A DNA stretch of 64,000 nucleotides. Origin: Phytoseiulus persimilis. Lineage: Eukaryota; Arthropoda; Arachnida; Mesostigmata; Phytoseiidae. This document shows, one piece after another, positions 24,501 to 32,389 of this stretch (within the stretch, counting starts at the first letter, position 1; every line of letters begins with the position of its first letter). Location of the stretch: NCBI GenBank assembly GCA_037576195.1, contig CM075102.1:48666745-48730744 (forward strand). Reading direction: 5' to 3'. Made by a program: the position numbers and the translations under genes. The notes under the pieces were generated by a model. That model was given only the letters and a program-made list of their open reading frames with translations, did not search any database and had not been told where the DNA came from.

Positions 24501-26710
24501 GTGACCGCTTGACACATTGACTGACTCCTCAACCGTCTTCGATGCAGGAACCGCACACCGGCTCCATGAGAAAGAAGTTGAGACCTCGTCGCAACTCTCA
24601 ACTACGCTCATGGACCTGCGACCCGGCTCGAATTATATCGTTAGAGTGGCGGCTGTCAATGCCGTCGGAAGCGGACACCACTCGGACAGCATTCGATTCA
24701 GAACCTCAGATGAAAGTGAGAAACTTTGGCCCTGAGTGGCAACACAGTCTTGAATGGGAGTCTTTGGTCGATTTCGGTGGAGTTGGGTTTCCTTAACACT
24801 GGATTTTCGTCCCGCGCCAGAACCCTCGGCCCCGCCAACCGATGTCGTGGCCGAGCCGAAAGGGCCCACCGTTATCCGCGTGCGCTGGAAGGCGCCTCCC
24901 AAAGATCAGTGGAACGGGGAAATAAAGAAGTACTACATCGGCTTCCGTCCCGTGAATTCCAACAGTAATTTCACCTACCAGAGCGCTGCAGCTTCTGGCC
25001 ACCAAGAGGAAGAACATCTACTGAGTGGATTGAAGAGAGGTACCGAGTACAGCATCATCGTTTCGGCTGAGAATTCGGTAGGTGCCGGACCGGAGTCGCA
25101 AGATATCCTGTCCAGGACCTCAGATGCAGAGCCGCCCCGAGCGCCTAGGATCAGCCTTGAAGGAACGGGAAGAACTGCCATCACTTTCAGATACCAAGAG
25201 CTCCCCGGACCCCAAGCTCAGCGTGAGTGTTACGAATCACGGAAATTCTCTCGGAACAGATCGATGGAGTGTCCGAAAAGAATCGATATCGATGATGATC
25301 GATCTCCGAATTCATCCTGGAAGCTCGCCAGATGACCTAATCAAGGTTTCTACTCGGAACAGATTTCATCCTATCGTACCGTGAACAATCCGGACCTTGG
25401 CGAGAACTGACGATCCCGCGGATGCCTGAACAGAAGTATACTCTGTCCGGTCTCCGTGAAGCAACCTCATATGAGCTGAAGCTCCAGGCTGAAGGTGAAG
25501 GAGCCACAAGCGAACCGTCGGAGGTTATGACTGTCTTGACAGAGGGATCGCTGACTGACGCCATGTTCCCCAGAGGCGGGGGAGATGGCGATTCTCCAGT
25601 GTACCTTCGTTTGGCAATCCTGATTCCGACGATCGCTTCAGTGTTAATCATCGCCGTAGTCAGTTTAATCGCATGTTGTCTGGTCAGCAGAGAACGCAAG
25701 AAGTATAAAAACATGGTCGGTGAGTATCCTCTCTCGGCTGAGTCAAACTTGGAGGCGACCGCGGTGTTCTTTCTGAAATTTCATAGAGCTGCTGGTGATA
25801 TTCGTTCTCTCTTGCTCGATCGTTGCTGAGTTCAATTAGCTCTCAGTTCGACCTGGTTTTTCGTAGGCCACTTATAGAGCTTCGCAATTCGAAATTCTCT
25901 TCATTTCCTCTTCTAGCTCTATAAATTCGCTTATGTTTCAGTTATTGGTGAGTTTCCTCACATTGCCTACGATGGTGCGTTGTACTCAGTTTTTTTAGTT
26001 CGGCTACCCTCGCTTTGTCGTGTCTATGTTGGCTTCGTAGTCCTTGCATTAGTCGCATGCGAATTCATTCCTGTTGCATTCCGAAGCAAAACCTTCTTAT
26101 GCTGGCTACTACAGGAGAAACATTCACTTCATCCCTCGATATCCTCCACGAATCCCATCGACGACATTCCCTGACGGGGAAACATCCCGAAGCCGGGACT
26201 GAATTTCCTCTGAAGAGTTTTTTCCTCTCCAACAGTGCCGCCGGGCTCGCTTCCTCTCAAAGGAGCTCCGGCCGGGACCATGACAGTGCTGCCGAACGGG
26301 CAAATGACGATTATGCGACCAGCCCCAGGAACGACGCGGTACGTCGATGTCGACAAGTACGGAGTCATCGGCGTGACGCCGCAAGATCGGCCCTTGTTAC
26401 CGGGCCAACAATTCCCGATTCCTTACGCCACGCTGCCCGTAAGGCAGCCCATGGTGCCAGGGACGATGAGACCGCGAGCCGGATCACAGGTGAGTGTTTT
26501 CGCCCGCTCGAAGCCACTCGAGGCTTTTGATGTGAATCGCTGACCTCGACGAAGTCCCTGAACACCTGAAGTGGAAAATCCCAGTGCTCTCAGTATTCAT
26601 CCGCTCCTCGGTGAGCTCGAGGAGAATATCATCTGATGGTCTTTACTCTTCTGCAGGAGGTTCTAGAAGAAGGTCAATACGGAGATCATCATTACGACAT
26701 AGCAGGCTAG
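103..26710 (+). CDS. sDscam-like hypervariable Ig/FNIII cell-surface receptor gene (whole locus)
   Basis: Seen: eight tandem signal-peptide + Ig exon cassettes, then constant exons for Ig2 (9478-9606, 10062-10199), Ig3 (23644-23788, 23889-24037), FN1 (24272-24400, 24548-24715), FN2/FN3 (24821-25222), FN3/TM (25363-25719), tail (26236-26489, 26657-26710). An extra Ig1/Ig2 pair lies at 16109-16390 and 23021-23393. All cassette and pair junctions are phase 1, so any cassette can join Ig2 and either Ig2 can join Ig3. Cassette 7 joined to the constant exons without the extra pair gives 753 codons including stop; with the pair it gives 944. Known: sDscam genes of Chelicerata use tandem 5' cassettes with alternative promoters ahead of Ig-Ig-Ig-FN-FN-FN-TM. 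Inferred: homophilic recognition or immune diversity at the cell surface. The gene may start left of the window. Exon junctions are manual; the Ig3 internal junction uses a GTTTGT donor. Confidence 0.85.
1026..1543 (+). CDS. sDscam variable cassette 2 (signal peptide exon + Ig1)
   Basis: The signal exon starts at ATG 1026, or more likely ATG 1062 (MSRVKPFWVLLLSAASSVG), and ends at 1134 with donor GTCAGT, phase 1. The Ig exon is 1268-1543 (276 bp). The acceptor is TTTAG at 1266-1267; the next AG two bases on would hit a stop. Core residues are the Cys in VFNCILN, Trp in FLWAKNGQ and GGNYTCIAKN. The segment HFLWAKNGQIVNGD aligns in position with the other cassettes. I could not find the promoter motif of the other cassettes upstream of this one. 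Confidence 0.8.
1858..1865 (+). promoter_or_regulatory. cassette promoter motif CGAGGCTA (cassette 3)
   Basis: CGAGGCTAC lies 122 bp upstream of the cassette 3 ATG. The same octamer stands 115-134 bp ahead of the ATG in cassettes 4, 5 and 6 and 62 bp ahead in cassette 8. A role as a core promoter or initiator element is inferred from position only. Confidence 0.4.
1980..2503 (+). CDS. sDscam variable cassette 3 (signal peptide exon + Ig1)
   Basis: The signal exon 1980-2037 encodes MISRLLVILIFVFKCDAYQ, a typical short secretory leader, and ends phase 1 at a GTGAGT donor. The Ig exon is 2222-2503, 282 bp (94 codons, two more than the commonest length). Ig core: CEKLHGD, FAWTKGGQL, RGNYTCIAKS. 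It shares the string SKNVK near its start with cassette 4, which suggests a recent duplication of that pair. The motif CGAGGCTA lies at 1858-1865, 122 bp before the ATG. Confidence 0.8.
2715..2722 (+). promoter_or_regulatory. cassette promoter motif CGAGGCTA (cassette 4)
   Basis: CGAGGCTA lies 128 bp before the cassette 4 start codon, preceded 16 bp upstream by AGCGCT, a weaker version of the GCGCC element seen at cassettes 5-8. Confidence 0.4.
2843..3250 (+). CDS. sDscam variable cassette 4 (signal peptide exon + Ig1)
   Basis: The signal exon 2843-2900 encodes MFFSVLTILHFFIESNALA and is followed by a GTATGT donor. The intron is only 71 bp, the shortest in the array. The Ig exon is 2972-3250 (279 bp, 93 codons, phase 1/1). 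Core: FVCELARG, FSWTKGGKL, GGNYTCTAKN. It is closest to cassette 3 by eye. CGAGGCTA occurs at 2715-2722, 128 bp upstream of the ATG. Confidence 0.8.
3901..3938 (+). promoter_or_regulatory. bipartite cassette promoter motif (cassette 5)
   Basis: AATCTTGGCGCCGTA (3901-3915) is followed by CGAGGCTA (3931-3938). The first part is 164 bp from ATG 4065. The core TTGGCGCC resembles an E2F-type site. Confidence 0.45.
4041..4546 (+). CDS. sDscam variable cassette 5 (signal peptide exon + Ig1)
   Basis: The signal exon ends at 4131 (GTGAGT). The likely start is ATG 4065 (MEIRVFFATLAISLCAQIS), with an in-frame ATG also at 4041. The Ig exon is 4271-4546, 276 bp. Core: FVCTVVAGK, FQWTKQGQL, SGSYVCVAKN. 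It belongs with cassettes 6-8, which share the pattern SGRTVxFxC and the ending LSEDRV or FSEDRV. Upstream it has both shared promoter-like motifs, AATCTTGGCGCCGTA at 3901 and CGAGGCTA at 3931. Confidence 0.82.
4908..4960 (+). promoter_or_regulatory. bipartite cassette promoter motif with inverted repeat (cassette 6)
   Basis: AATTTTAGCGCCGTA (4908-4922) runs into TAGCCTCG (4921-4928), whose exact reverse complement CGAGGCTA is at 4953-4960. The first element is 160 bp from the ATG at 5068. Confidence 0.45.
5068..5513 (+). CDS. sDscam variable cassette 6 (signal peptide exon + Ig1)
   Basis: The signal exon 5068-5134 encodes MTRIVLFSIAQSVLIIVCCC and ends at a GTGAGT donor, phase 1. The Ig exon is 5238-5513 (276 bp). 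Core: FECSVIGGE, FLWTRAGQV, AGTYVCIAKN, then SEDRVSAVLTVQG. The upstream region carries AATTTTAGCGCCGTA at 4908-4922 and an 8-bp inverted repeat, TAGCCTCG (4921-4928) and CGAGGCTA (4953-4960). Confidence 0.82.
6049..6086 (+). promoter_or_regulatory. cassette promoter motif (cassette 7)
   Basis: AATTTTTGGCGCCATA (6049-6064) lies 160 bp before ATG 6209. The second half is degenerate (GCGAGACGG about 6078-6086). Confidence 0.42.
6209..6724 (+). CDS. sDscam variable cassette 7 (signal peptide exon + Ig1)
   Basis: The signal exon 6209-6266 encodes MKFWFLLPVVFLTKLTAAN. The Ig exon is 6449-6724 (276 bp). Core: FVCSVVAGE, FLWTKQGQL, AGDYMCVAKN, ending SEDRVSTSLRVEG. It is the closest relative of cassette 5. 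The upstream motif AATTTTTGGCGCCATA is at 6049-6064, exactly 160 bp before the ATG, the same spacing as in cassette 6. Here the second motif is only weakly kept (GCGAGACGG). Confidence 0.82.
7018..7072 (+). promoter_or_regulatory. bipartite cassette promoter motif with inverted repeat (cassette 8)
   Basis: AATCTTAGCGCCGTA (7018-7032), then TAGCCTCGG (7031-7039), with its perfect complement CCGAGGCTA at 7064-7072. The distance from the first element to ATG 7127 is 109 bp, shorter than in cassettes 5-7. Confidence 0.45.
7127..7558 (+). CDS. sDscam variable cassette 8 (signal peptide exon + Ig1)
   Basis: The signal exon 7127-7193 encodes MSFLAPSFCAFWITVTASAL and ends at a GTAAGA donor. The Ig exon is 7283-7558 (276 bp). 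Core: LVCTAISGD, FVWARDGQL, AGNYTCVAKN, ending SEDRVSAKLTVEG. This is the last cassette before Ig2. Its promoter-like region has AATCTTAGCGCCGTA (7018-7032) and a 9-bp perfect inverted repeat, TAGCCTCGG (7031-7039) and CCGAGGCTA (7064-7072). Confidence 0.82.
7559..9477 (+). other. intron between cassette 8 and Ig2
   Basis: Nearly 2 kb without a recognisable exon on either strand. I looked for a ninth cassette (hydrophobic leader followed by GT, or Cys/Trp/YxC spacing) and found none. In a splice model this is the last intron common to all cassettes, so it is where any competing RNA pairing that selects a cassette would have to dock. I see no strong repeated element in it. Confidence 0.5.
9478..10199 (+). 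CDS. sDscam constant Ig2 (two exons)
   Basis: Exons are 9478-9606 (129 bp) and 10062-10199 (138 bp), both phase 1 at each end. The first encodes PPLWASDPQKEVV, then NHPLDVKCDVISYPPATITW, with the B-strand Cys and C-strand Trp. The second encodes DGTLRFTNVTREDVGTYKC followed by TAKNTLG, with the F-strand Cys. The start PPLW, the NHPL segment and the split by an intron after the C strand match the Ig that follows the variable Ig7 in arthropod Dscam. Every cassette would splice to it. It is homologous by eye to the second Ig2 at 23021-23393. Confidence 0.8.
10200..16108 (+). other. long gene-poor stretch inside the sDscam locus
   Basis: Almost 6 kb with only scattered short ORFs. No domain, repeat or RNA gene was recognised, apart from a possible signal-peptide exon at 11678-11801 (listed separately). 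A weaker ATG-leader candidate at 10818, with an in-frame phase 1 GTTTGT donor, was also seen. Several overlapping GC-rich ORFs near 14.56-15.18 kb look like chance. If the second Ig1/Ig2 pair has its own promoter, it should lie here. Confidence 0.4.
11678..11801 (+). CDS. candidate alternative signal-peptide exon for the second Ig1
   Basis: ATG 11678 opens a leader containing HAILLLLVIVAMISQLASIS, the strongest signal-peptide-like run in this intron, followed by an acidic SHESLDEDERKGDG segment. A phase 1 boundary G|GTTACG at 11801 would splice in frame to the Ig exon at 16109. The donor is weak and no cassette-type promoter motif was found upstream, so this is a candidate only. The alternative is a chance ORF. 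Confidence 0.3.
16109..16390 (+). CDS. second Ig1-like exon (unit B)
   Basis: A 282-bp exon, phase 1/1, after a TTTCCAG acceptor and before GTGAGT. It encodes a complete Ig domain: PRLQPLTIHPAAVGSNLTVV, the Cys in VCALIPG, the Trp in KFRWFHRG, then DAGNYECEVED. The opening resembles the start of Dscam variable Ig7 exons. It is a single exon like the cassettes but lies 8.5 kb downstream of them. With 23021-23393 it forms a second Ig1-Ig2 pair. It could be an extra domain in one long protein, or an alternative start of the same gene. Frame allows both. Confidence 0.72.
16391..23020 (+). other. long gene-poor stretch between unit B exons
   Basis: About 6.6 kb without a recognisable host exon. 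It contains a 10-bp-arm palindrome at 17543-17563 and a tRNA-like SINE fragment on the minus strand near 22.73-22.79 kb. Otherwise I see only short ORFs without domain signs. Confidence 0.45.
22725..22795 (-). repeat. tRNA-derived SINE or tRNA pseudogene fragment
   Basis: On the minus strand an A-box-like TGTGTCAGTGG (22790-22780) is followed about 40 nt later by a B-box-like GGTTCGAAATC (22740-22730), the spacing of an internal RNA polymerase III promoter. Between them CGCGCG and CGCGCG can pair around a TTTCTCTC loop, like an anticodon arm. The T-arm does not close well, so a functional tRNA is unlikely. Confidence 0.45.
23021..23393 (+). CDS. second Ig2-like domain (unit B, two exons)
   Basis: Exons are 23021-23146 and 23229-23393, phase 1 throughout. 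The acceptor TTTTCCCCAG at 23011-23020 is strong, and the exon opens with PPRWADGMLPPSVRD, the Pro-Pro-Arg-Trp start typical of the Dscam Ig8 family. It continues DVSDISCDATGFPFPEIVW (Cys, Trp). The second exon carries TFACLVKNDLGS. The intron sits at the same place as in the Ig2 at 9478-10199, so the two are duplicates. The GDF-type D-x-G-x-Y before the F-strand Cys is replaced by LNRTTFAC, which is unusual. Confidence 0.72.
23644..24037 (+). CDS. sDscam constant Ig3 (two exons)
   Basis: Exons are 23644-23788 and 23889-24037. The first opens VPAKIDKKYQQVTVRRGDTA, then LKCEALGD and NITWKKGD, very like Dscam Ig9. I place the donor at GAG|GTTTGT (phase 2) because the second exon, after ATTCAG, continues the frame as TPRMEMIENTFEGGINSEL and then NGVFTCTAANAYGEDKR. 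The longer exon ending at GTGAGC (23843) would join out of frame to that acceptor. The 3' junction is phase 1, to FN1. It is shared by all isoforms. Confidence 0.8.
24272..24715 (+). CDS. sDscam FNIII domain 1 (two exons)
   Basis: Exons are 24272-24400 and 24548-24715, phase 1. They read APGAPTDVKVIEVFSNSATL, then RWNAPYG and KYIIQFWKD. The second exon carries LMDLRPGSNYIVRVAAVNAV, followed by GSGHHSDSIRFRTSDE. The Trp of strand B, the Leu-x-Pro-x-x-x-Tyr tyrosine corner and the A-N-x-x-G pattern are standard FNIII features. The exon ends with an A, giving a Lys codon with the next exon. Confidence 0.82.
24821..25719 (+). CDS. sDscam FNIII 2-3 and transmembrane exons
   Basis: Exon 24821-25222 (402 bp) encodes FN2 (PSAPPTDVVAEPKGPTVIRV, Trp in RWKAPP, LKRGTEYSIIVSAENSVGAG) and the first half of FN3. 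Exon 25363-25719 (357 bp) is entered at GGAACAG; the nearby AG at 25345 gives a stop. It completes FN3 (FILSYREQSGPW, LREATSYELKLQAEGEG). A Gly-rich stalk follows, then a hydrophobic span of about 25 residues beginning LAILIPTIASVLIIAVVSLI, then the basic stop-transfer SRERKKYKN. In the cassette 7 isoform the membrane segment is about residues 614-638. Confidence 0.85.
25942..25947 (+). CDS. candidate 6-nt microexon in the cytoplasmic tail
   Basis: A TATGTTTCAG acceptor is followed by TTATTG and then a GTGAGT donor. Inserted between 25719 and 26236 it adds two codons and keeps phase 1. Both flanking splice signals look good, but a chance match is possible in a 516-bp intron. Confidence 0.25.
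26236..26710 (+). CDS. sDscam cytoplasmic tail (last two exons)
   Basis: Exon 26236-26489 (phase 1 in, phase 0 out) encodes a Pro- and Gly-rich segment, VPPGSLPLKGAPAGTMTVLP, then RPAPGTTRYVDVDKYGVIG and ATLPVRQPMVPGTMRPRAG. Exon 26657-26710 adds EVLEEGQYGDHHYDIAG and stops at TAG 26708-26710. The tail has several Tyr residues in acidic settings (TRYVDV, QYGD, HYDIAG) that could be phosphorylated or bind SH2/PDZ partners; this is inference. I found no AATAAA close downstream. Confidence 0.75.
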
Positions 26711-28450
26711 ACGCGAAGAACTTGCTGTCGAAGAAGGAAGCTCAACCTCCTGCAACAACTACAATGCTGTACAAAAGACACACAGTTCACTTTTCCGATA
26801 TCATCAAGACGCGACTCCTTCTCATCCTCACACAACCAAGGGCTACATGAAACCAAATACTGAACGAGGACGGGAGTGACCAAAAATGGAAAAACAGGGA
26901 AAACGAGAATCTTGTTTTCGAATTCGGGTTCGTTTCCACATTCGATTGGCGTCCACGCTTTCCTAGCTTCTGTCTAACGAGGAGAACTCCATCGCGATTT
27001 TCGATCCATTCGTGGCTATTGTGAACATTGGAGAGTGCATTGGAGGAACTTAAGATAAAGATGTACCGCGAGGTTAGAACTAGTCAACGGACCAGGGTCG
27101 CGTTCGCGCTCTCATCAAGTCCACGCGGTGCATGATAGATGTATTTAAAGATACAAATCACACAATATCTCGGCACTTTGTCATCGAGACATCGACCGCG
27201 GTTTGAGGCCGCTTGTGACTCTGAGAATACAGAACCGTGTATCATTCCGGACTTCCTGTGCTTCCCGATTCTGCTTTGAGATATTGTGAATCTCCTGTCA
27301 CAGAATCGTTGAGTTCAGATCTCCTGTATGAGAATCGCCAAAGTGGAGATGTGATTTGGATTTTGTCGCCAGCGGTCGCCCTGCTGCATCGTGTGCCATA
27401 CTCTGTAAATAGCTGAGTTTCGCAATTGTTGGAGCCTCTGAGTCTTCTCGATTCGAACTCGTTTTCCACCCATATGTCTGACGTGGGCATTTGACCACCC
27501 GGTTCGGCATCCTTCGGATCGGAAGGAGGCGGAGTTTTGATTCCTTTCGAAATTGACTGATTTATTTTCACTGTGATATAGCGTCACCGATTTCCACAAC
27601 TCACCTTAACCGGAACAGAAGACTGCATCGTCTTGCCATTTTCAAGCTTACAAAACCTTGGAAAACCTATATATATGAATATAGCAACAAAAAAAAACGA
27701 AAACCCACAACAATATTCTAGCGACGGGATCTTTAAAAACCGCCGCGAGTACTGGAGGGGACACGATGCGATCGATTCAGAAACTTCAATACAATTTTTG
27801 ATTATGACTCTTCTGGTTCTGCACGGATAATTTCGATGGAAAAGTCAACGAATGGTGGATGATCACGATTAAATGTCGGTTGTCAGAGTGGATAATTAGC
27901 ATTGACGTTCATTATGACTTGGCAACATAACAAGAAGATTCCAAGATAGGATACTCGGCATGTAGAATGAAGGAGACTGACAAACGAGCGGAAATTCGGC
28001 CGAACAAAGAAACCGAATAGCATATGTTGCATTCCAAGGCTGGCACCTCGAGGTCAACACGACACAGCTGCCGATTGCGTCATTTCTAATCGATCTACGA
28101 TTGTCATGGTTTACTACATATTGGATAATAATGACTGAACATGATTACTCGGAGGACGATACTAATAAAGACTAATTGAGCTCACTCAAGAACAGAACCT
28201 TTTCTCTTCCACGATAGAGCTTTATCGACGAAGCTCGACGACGGCATGCGAAACTTTCTTCCCGAAGCATTGGCAGAGTTCTCTTGTCACACAGTTTTCA
28301 CCGAGCTTGGAGGAGTCCATGATTGTTCAGTACTCTGTGAAGTTTCGGCGCATGAACTCCCTGACCCGCGAAATCAGACGGACCCGACTCCGCAGGATTC
28401 CACGCTGGAGGAGTGCCGACATCTGAGGTCAAGGTGATCATGGTTATAGT
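26711..28450. other. intergenic, nothing recognised
   Basis: Covers the 3' flank of the sDscam-like gene. Short ORFs on both strands show no domain or splice pattern that I could support. Confidence 0.4.
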
Positions 28451-30920
28451 TATGTACTGATCCTCCGATGTGTTATCTACATTCCTTTTACGTACACATC
28501 ACATGGGACCCAGTTCGTGGGGCGCTTGAGCTCGGCGGATCTCTCGAGTGTCTTTTCCCCATTTTCCCAGGGTCATTCTCGTATATCTCCGTATCTCCTG
28601 GCTGCACTAATCAGTCAGACCCAATGTTCTGGCGAGCTCTTCCGTCCCGGGTTGATTGGTGTCTTATTCCATCATAATTTTGGGGATGGTTTCATGCTCC
28701 CGTCCGCATCTTGCGCATCGGGTGTCGATTTTCAGTATTTTGAACGATGCACTCTGCTCGGTAGAATTCCCGCCCGGGCCAGTGCCCACAGTGCGCTTTC
28801 CTGGTCGTTTGTATACAGCCCAAATGGTGTGACACCCCGTTCTTTCCACTTTCGATATAGGGTCAGACTTGGCTCAGAGTTCATTGCCTCCTTGCATATC
28901 TGGTCCATCTTCTCTCGTATCGGCTTTCTGACGGCTAAATTGAAGAGGCCGAGCTTGGGTCTTCCATTCTCTCCGTATTCGAGAGGAATGTCCAAACACG
29001 AGTTTTTCGTCTTCAAGAGCTCAAGTCTACGAATCGCTTCAGTGTACATATTCTCACTTGCCATCGTGGATAGAATCATCCTTGGCCACCTAATGGGATC
29101 CATCGAACTTTTACGTGCGAAGTATCGGATCTTGCTTCGAAAATATACCATCCGAATCCTCCTAATATGAACTCGGAGGCAACCTTGTGGCCCGCGATAT
29201 CCAGAGCCCATTTTCCGAGGGTTATAGGGGGGTTCCGAGGGGGAATAGGCCAGAGTCGAAACCGCGCACGACTCAGTTAATGTTACATGGAGGGCTGAGG
29301 ACCAACCTGGCCATTACTTTCCAACTCTGGAGAGCAGTCAGCTGCTGCAGATCAAGGCTCTCAATGCTAAAGCGCAGCTTTAGAGTGCGTTAGTTTGGGC
29401 TGTCCAGTGACTTTTCATTGAAAGTCCGCATGGCTTGAGCATGAGATCTCCGCAGCGTGCTGTGTTTCTCTCTCTTCCAGTCTTGTTCTTGCTGGCATAG
29501 GTAGTTTGGTTCGTTGCTTACTTTTATTCCGAGGTATTTGTAGTGGTCCTGGATCCTCTTGCCCTGAACCGTCAGTTCTCTTGGCTCCGCCAGCCTTTCC
29601 GTGTTTAAGATGATGATGGCGCTCTTCGATGGCTTGAACGTGAGATCATTCTCGGTTCCCATCTCTGTGGTGACCGCAAGTAGAGTGTCCATCTCCTCGT
29701 AGGTGCGCCCTATCAGTACCAGATCGTCTGCATACAGCATCCTGGTTGATTTGAGCTCTTAGTTTCGCCGTCCGTTCGAAACGTCAAATCGAAGCCACAC
29801 CTAGCCCAGCGTAGTCTTATCTAGGAGCGGTGTCCGTGTTTGACTACGAAACCATTGTCCGTGTATATGGCCTTAAAGAGTTACATGCATCCCTCGTCCA
29901 TGCCAAGGTCCGTCAATGTCGTCCATAGTTGGTCTCTTGTTATAAGTCGTATGCTATGGAGCAGTCCAGGAAATATGCTACCAACCCTTCTCCTCTTCTT
30001 CGGGATAGCTCAATGATCGACGTGAGGATGAATAAGTTGTCCTCCCCCGTCTTCCTTACCTGAACCCGCTTCGCATTTCGCCGAGGATATCCCTCTTCTC
30101 GATCCATCCGTATATTCTAGCCGCCATCCAGATTCTCGTGAATATCCGATGAAGCACTGTCAATTACACGACGTTGTAGTCGAACGTTATAGGAAGCTAC
30201 ATTTCCAGTACCCGTATACTGGAGTACGATTTTTCGATCATGAAAACTCGACCGTGCCTCCAGTCTACCGGAAATCATTCCTCTCCACTTAGGATGGCAT
30301 TACATATCATCGTGACTAATGCCTCCCTGGTCCAATTCTTATATCACCGCTGCCGGGAACTGATCTTCCCCGGCCGCGGTCCGACTGGACATCTGTGAGA
30401 GGATGTGTTCAACATCTGAGTCCGTCGTCGCCGAGCCCGAGCGCCCGCCGGATACTGGTGGGCTCCTCTCATGGTCTTCTAGTTTTGCCATCAGGACTTC
30501 ACATACGACATCTGTCAAGTGCCGCTGTATGTCGTCCTACGCGACTTCCTTGCCGTATCGGTTTTCAACCGTTCTGGCTCCTTGTTATTGCGGTTGTGGT
30601 CCGCGATATTTCTACAGAATCTCTTTGCTCTCCCGCTCCGTGGGCCTTGGAGGATTTTCCTTCTCATGGCCTCGTGGCGTGTCTTCTCCTCTATGATCAA
30701 GGTTTCGGACAGGAGTTTCTGTTTGGTTAGAAAACAGGCCATTTTTCGAGCTATCTCGTCTCGGTCCTGTCCCTTCCTTGCTTCGCTGAGCTTTCTTCTG
30801 GCTGCCATGTCTTCTCCGGTGGCTTGTGAGTTGTACATTGCTCTTTTTCCCACTTTGACTTCTCTGGCTGCTTCCTGGATACCTGCCTTCAGTGCTTCAG
30901 TGAAAGAGTGATAGTCCACT
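28450..30920 (-). mobile_element. decayed non-LTR retrotransposon (LINE), unclassified
   Basis: Read on the minus strand from 30919: a linker region (30919-30515, basic, ending in RKSRRTTYSG), then reverse-transcriptase remnants in broken frames. About 30.1 kb reads as a degraded RDILGEMRSGFR block, about 30.0 kb as EDNLFILTSIIELSRR. The catalytic block MLYADDLVLIGRTYEEMD is at 29740-29687, followed by KPSKSAIII and YKYLGIKVSNE. A C-terminal part at 29211-28732 contains GVTPFGLYTNDQESALWALA, and near 28.7 kb CARCGREHETIPKIMMEC-like residues suggest the C-terminal zinc motif. Several frameshifts and stops make it inactive. Element ends are approximate. Confidence 0.72.
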
Positions 30921-32389
30921 CTGCCTCCGCCCCTGGTCCGACGCCTGATAGTTTCAATTGCCCTGTCAGCGGCAGCTTTTTTTGTTCGTTATGCGAATCC
31001 GTGGCATGATTCCGCTGGGTTTTTCATCCCTTCGAGTAAGTTGCTTGCAACTTATAAGGAATATTTCAAATTCACGATGGAGGCTCTCCGATACTCGACC
31101 TTCCTTCACAAAAAAAATCAGAAATCTGCCGTCAACCCCATTTCCATTTCCTTTAGTATGAGTACGGAGTCGTCTTCCGAGGGATTTGTTTTTGCCTATT
31201 GCGAACTCGTGGGAACTGGGACCAGGAGGCTGATGACCCCGGTAATCCCTGGGAAGATTCTCTCTGATCGTATACCGCGGCCCGTCAAGCTTTCTGAAGC
31301 TTATCTATCGACTGATTCTTGAATATCCGATGATTTAAGCAGGCACGCTCATGGGTGCCGTTTTTAGCATCGGGAAGTCCTTCTTCAGTCCCCTGCTCAT
31401 AAGCATACTTCGCTTCATAAAGCACATTAGGCGGCAGCGTGTCGCTGGAGGCCGATGCAGAAGAAATCACAAGGGCTTGACTTTTCGAACGGTCGATCAC
31501 TTTCTCAGCCGAACGGAGTCCACAATAATCTGTCGAAATTCACTTCAATTTACCAGTGAATGACATCTTCAATGTCCGTCCTGGTGAGAGAGATGCTCCA
31601 ATCAGCGCACACATTGGACACATTGCTATCCGACCTTCTCCTCGCGGCAGAAAGTTCCCATGAGCTCCTCTGATAGAATTGTCGAGGAGTTCCATGTTCT
31701 GAGCCATTCGATCTTCGCAAACCTCAAAAACGGTGGAGAGCGTCCTTCGTCGATTATCGAGCAGGCGAAGCCATCAACCAGCTCTTCCCACTCCTGGATT
31801 CTCAGAGCCGTTTGTCCTCAACAAGGTTTCGTGAACTCCCCCTTGGAGTTGGGAGTGTCGTCAAGCGGGGTTTCCGCTTCATTGCTCGAGTATCCGAGGC
31901 ATCCAGCAACTGCTACAGCCTGTCGATGATCGCGAGCGTTTGATCTCGAATGGGACGCTAAGGAGCCGTCACCGATGGGGTCTCTGCTTGGCGAGCGTTG
32001 ACGAGACATGACACTCTCTTCAAAATTTAAAGCTTTCCTGCAAACATCGGCGTCTTCCTGATTCTAGCTACGGGTTTGCGTTGGCAGCTGTGGGTGACCG
32101 ACTTCGCGCCGGCTGCGAAAGTGGGGCGCCTTCTGAGCACTGACGAGAGCCAGAACCTAAGCCGAACTTTTTTTTTGACGAGGTTCCGGGGCCGATGCTT
32201 ATGGCCGGGGAACGCATTTACGCACACATGTGGGCAAAGCCCAGGTCGTGTGAGACTCACCCCATCTGAAGCATGGAGAATACTCACTGACCCTTCGAGT
32301 TGATTCTCGGATCGCAGTCCTCTGGTCCCCGACGAATCGGGAACGTTGGGATGGAACCGCCTTAAGTTGGCGTTACTTCGAACCTCAGC

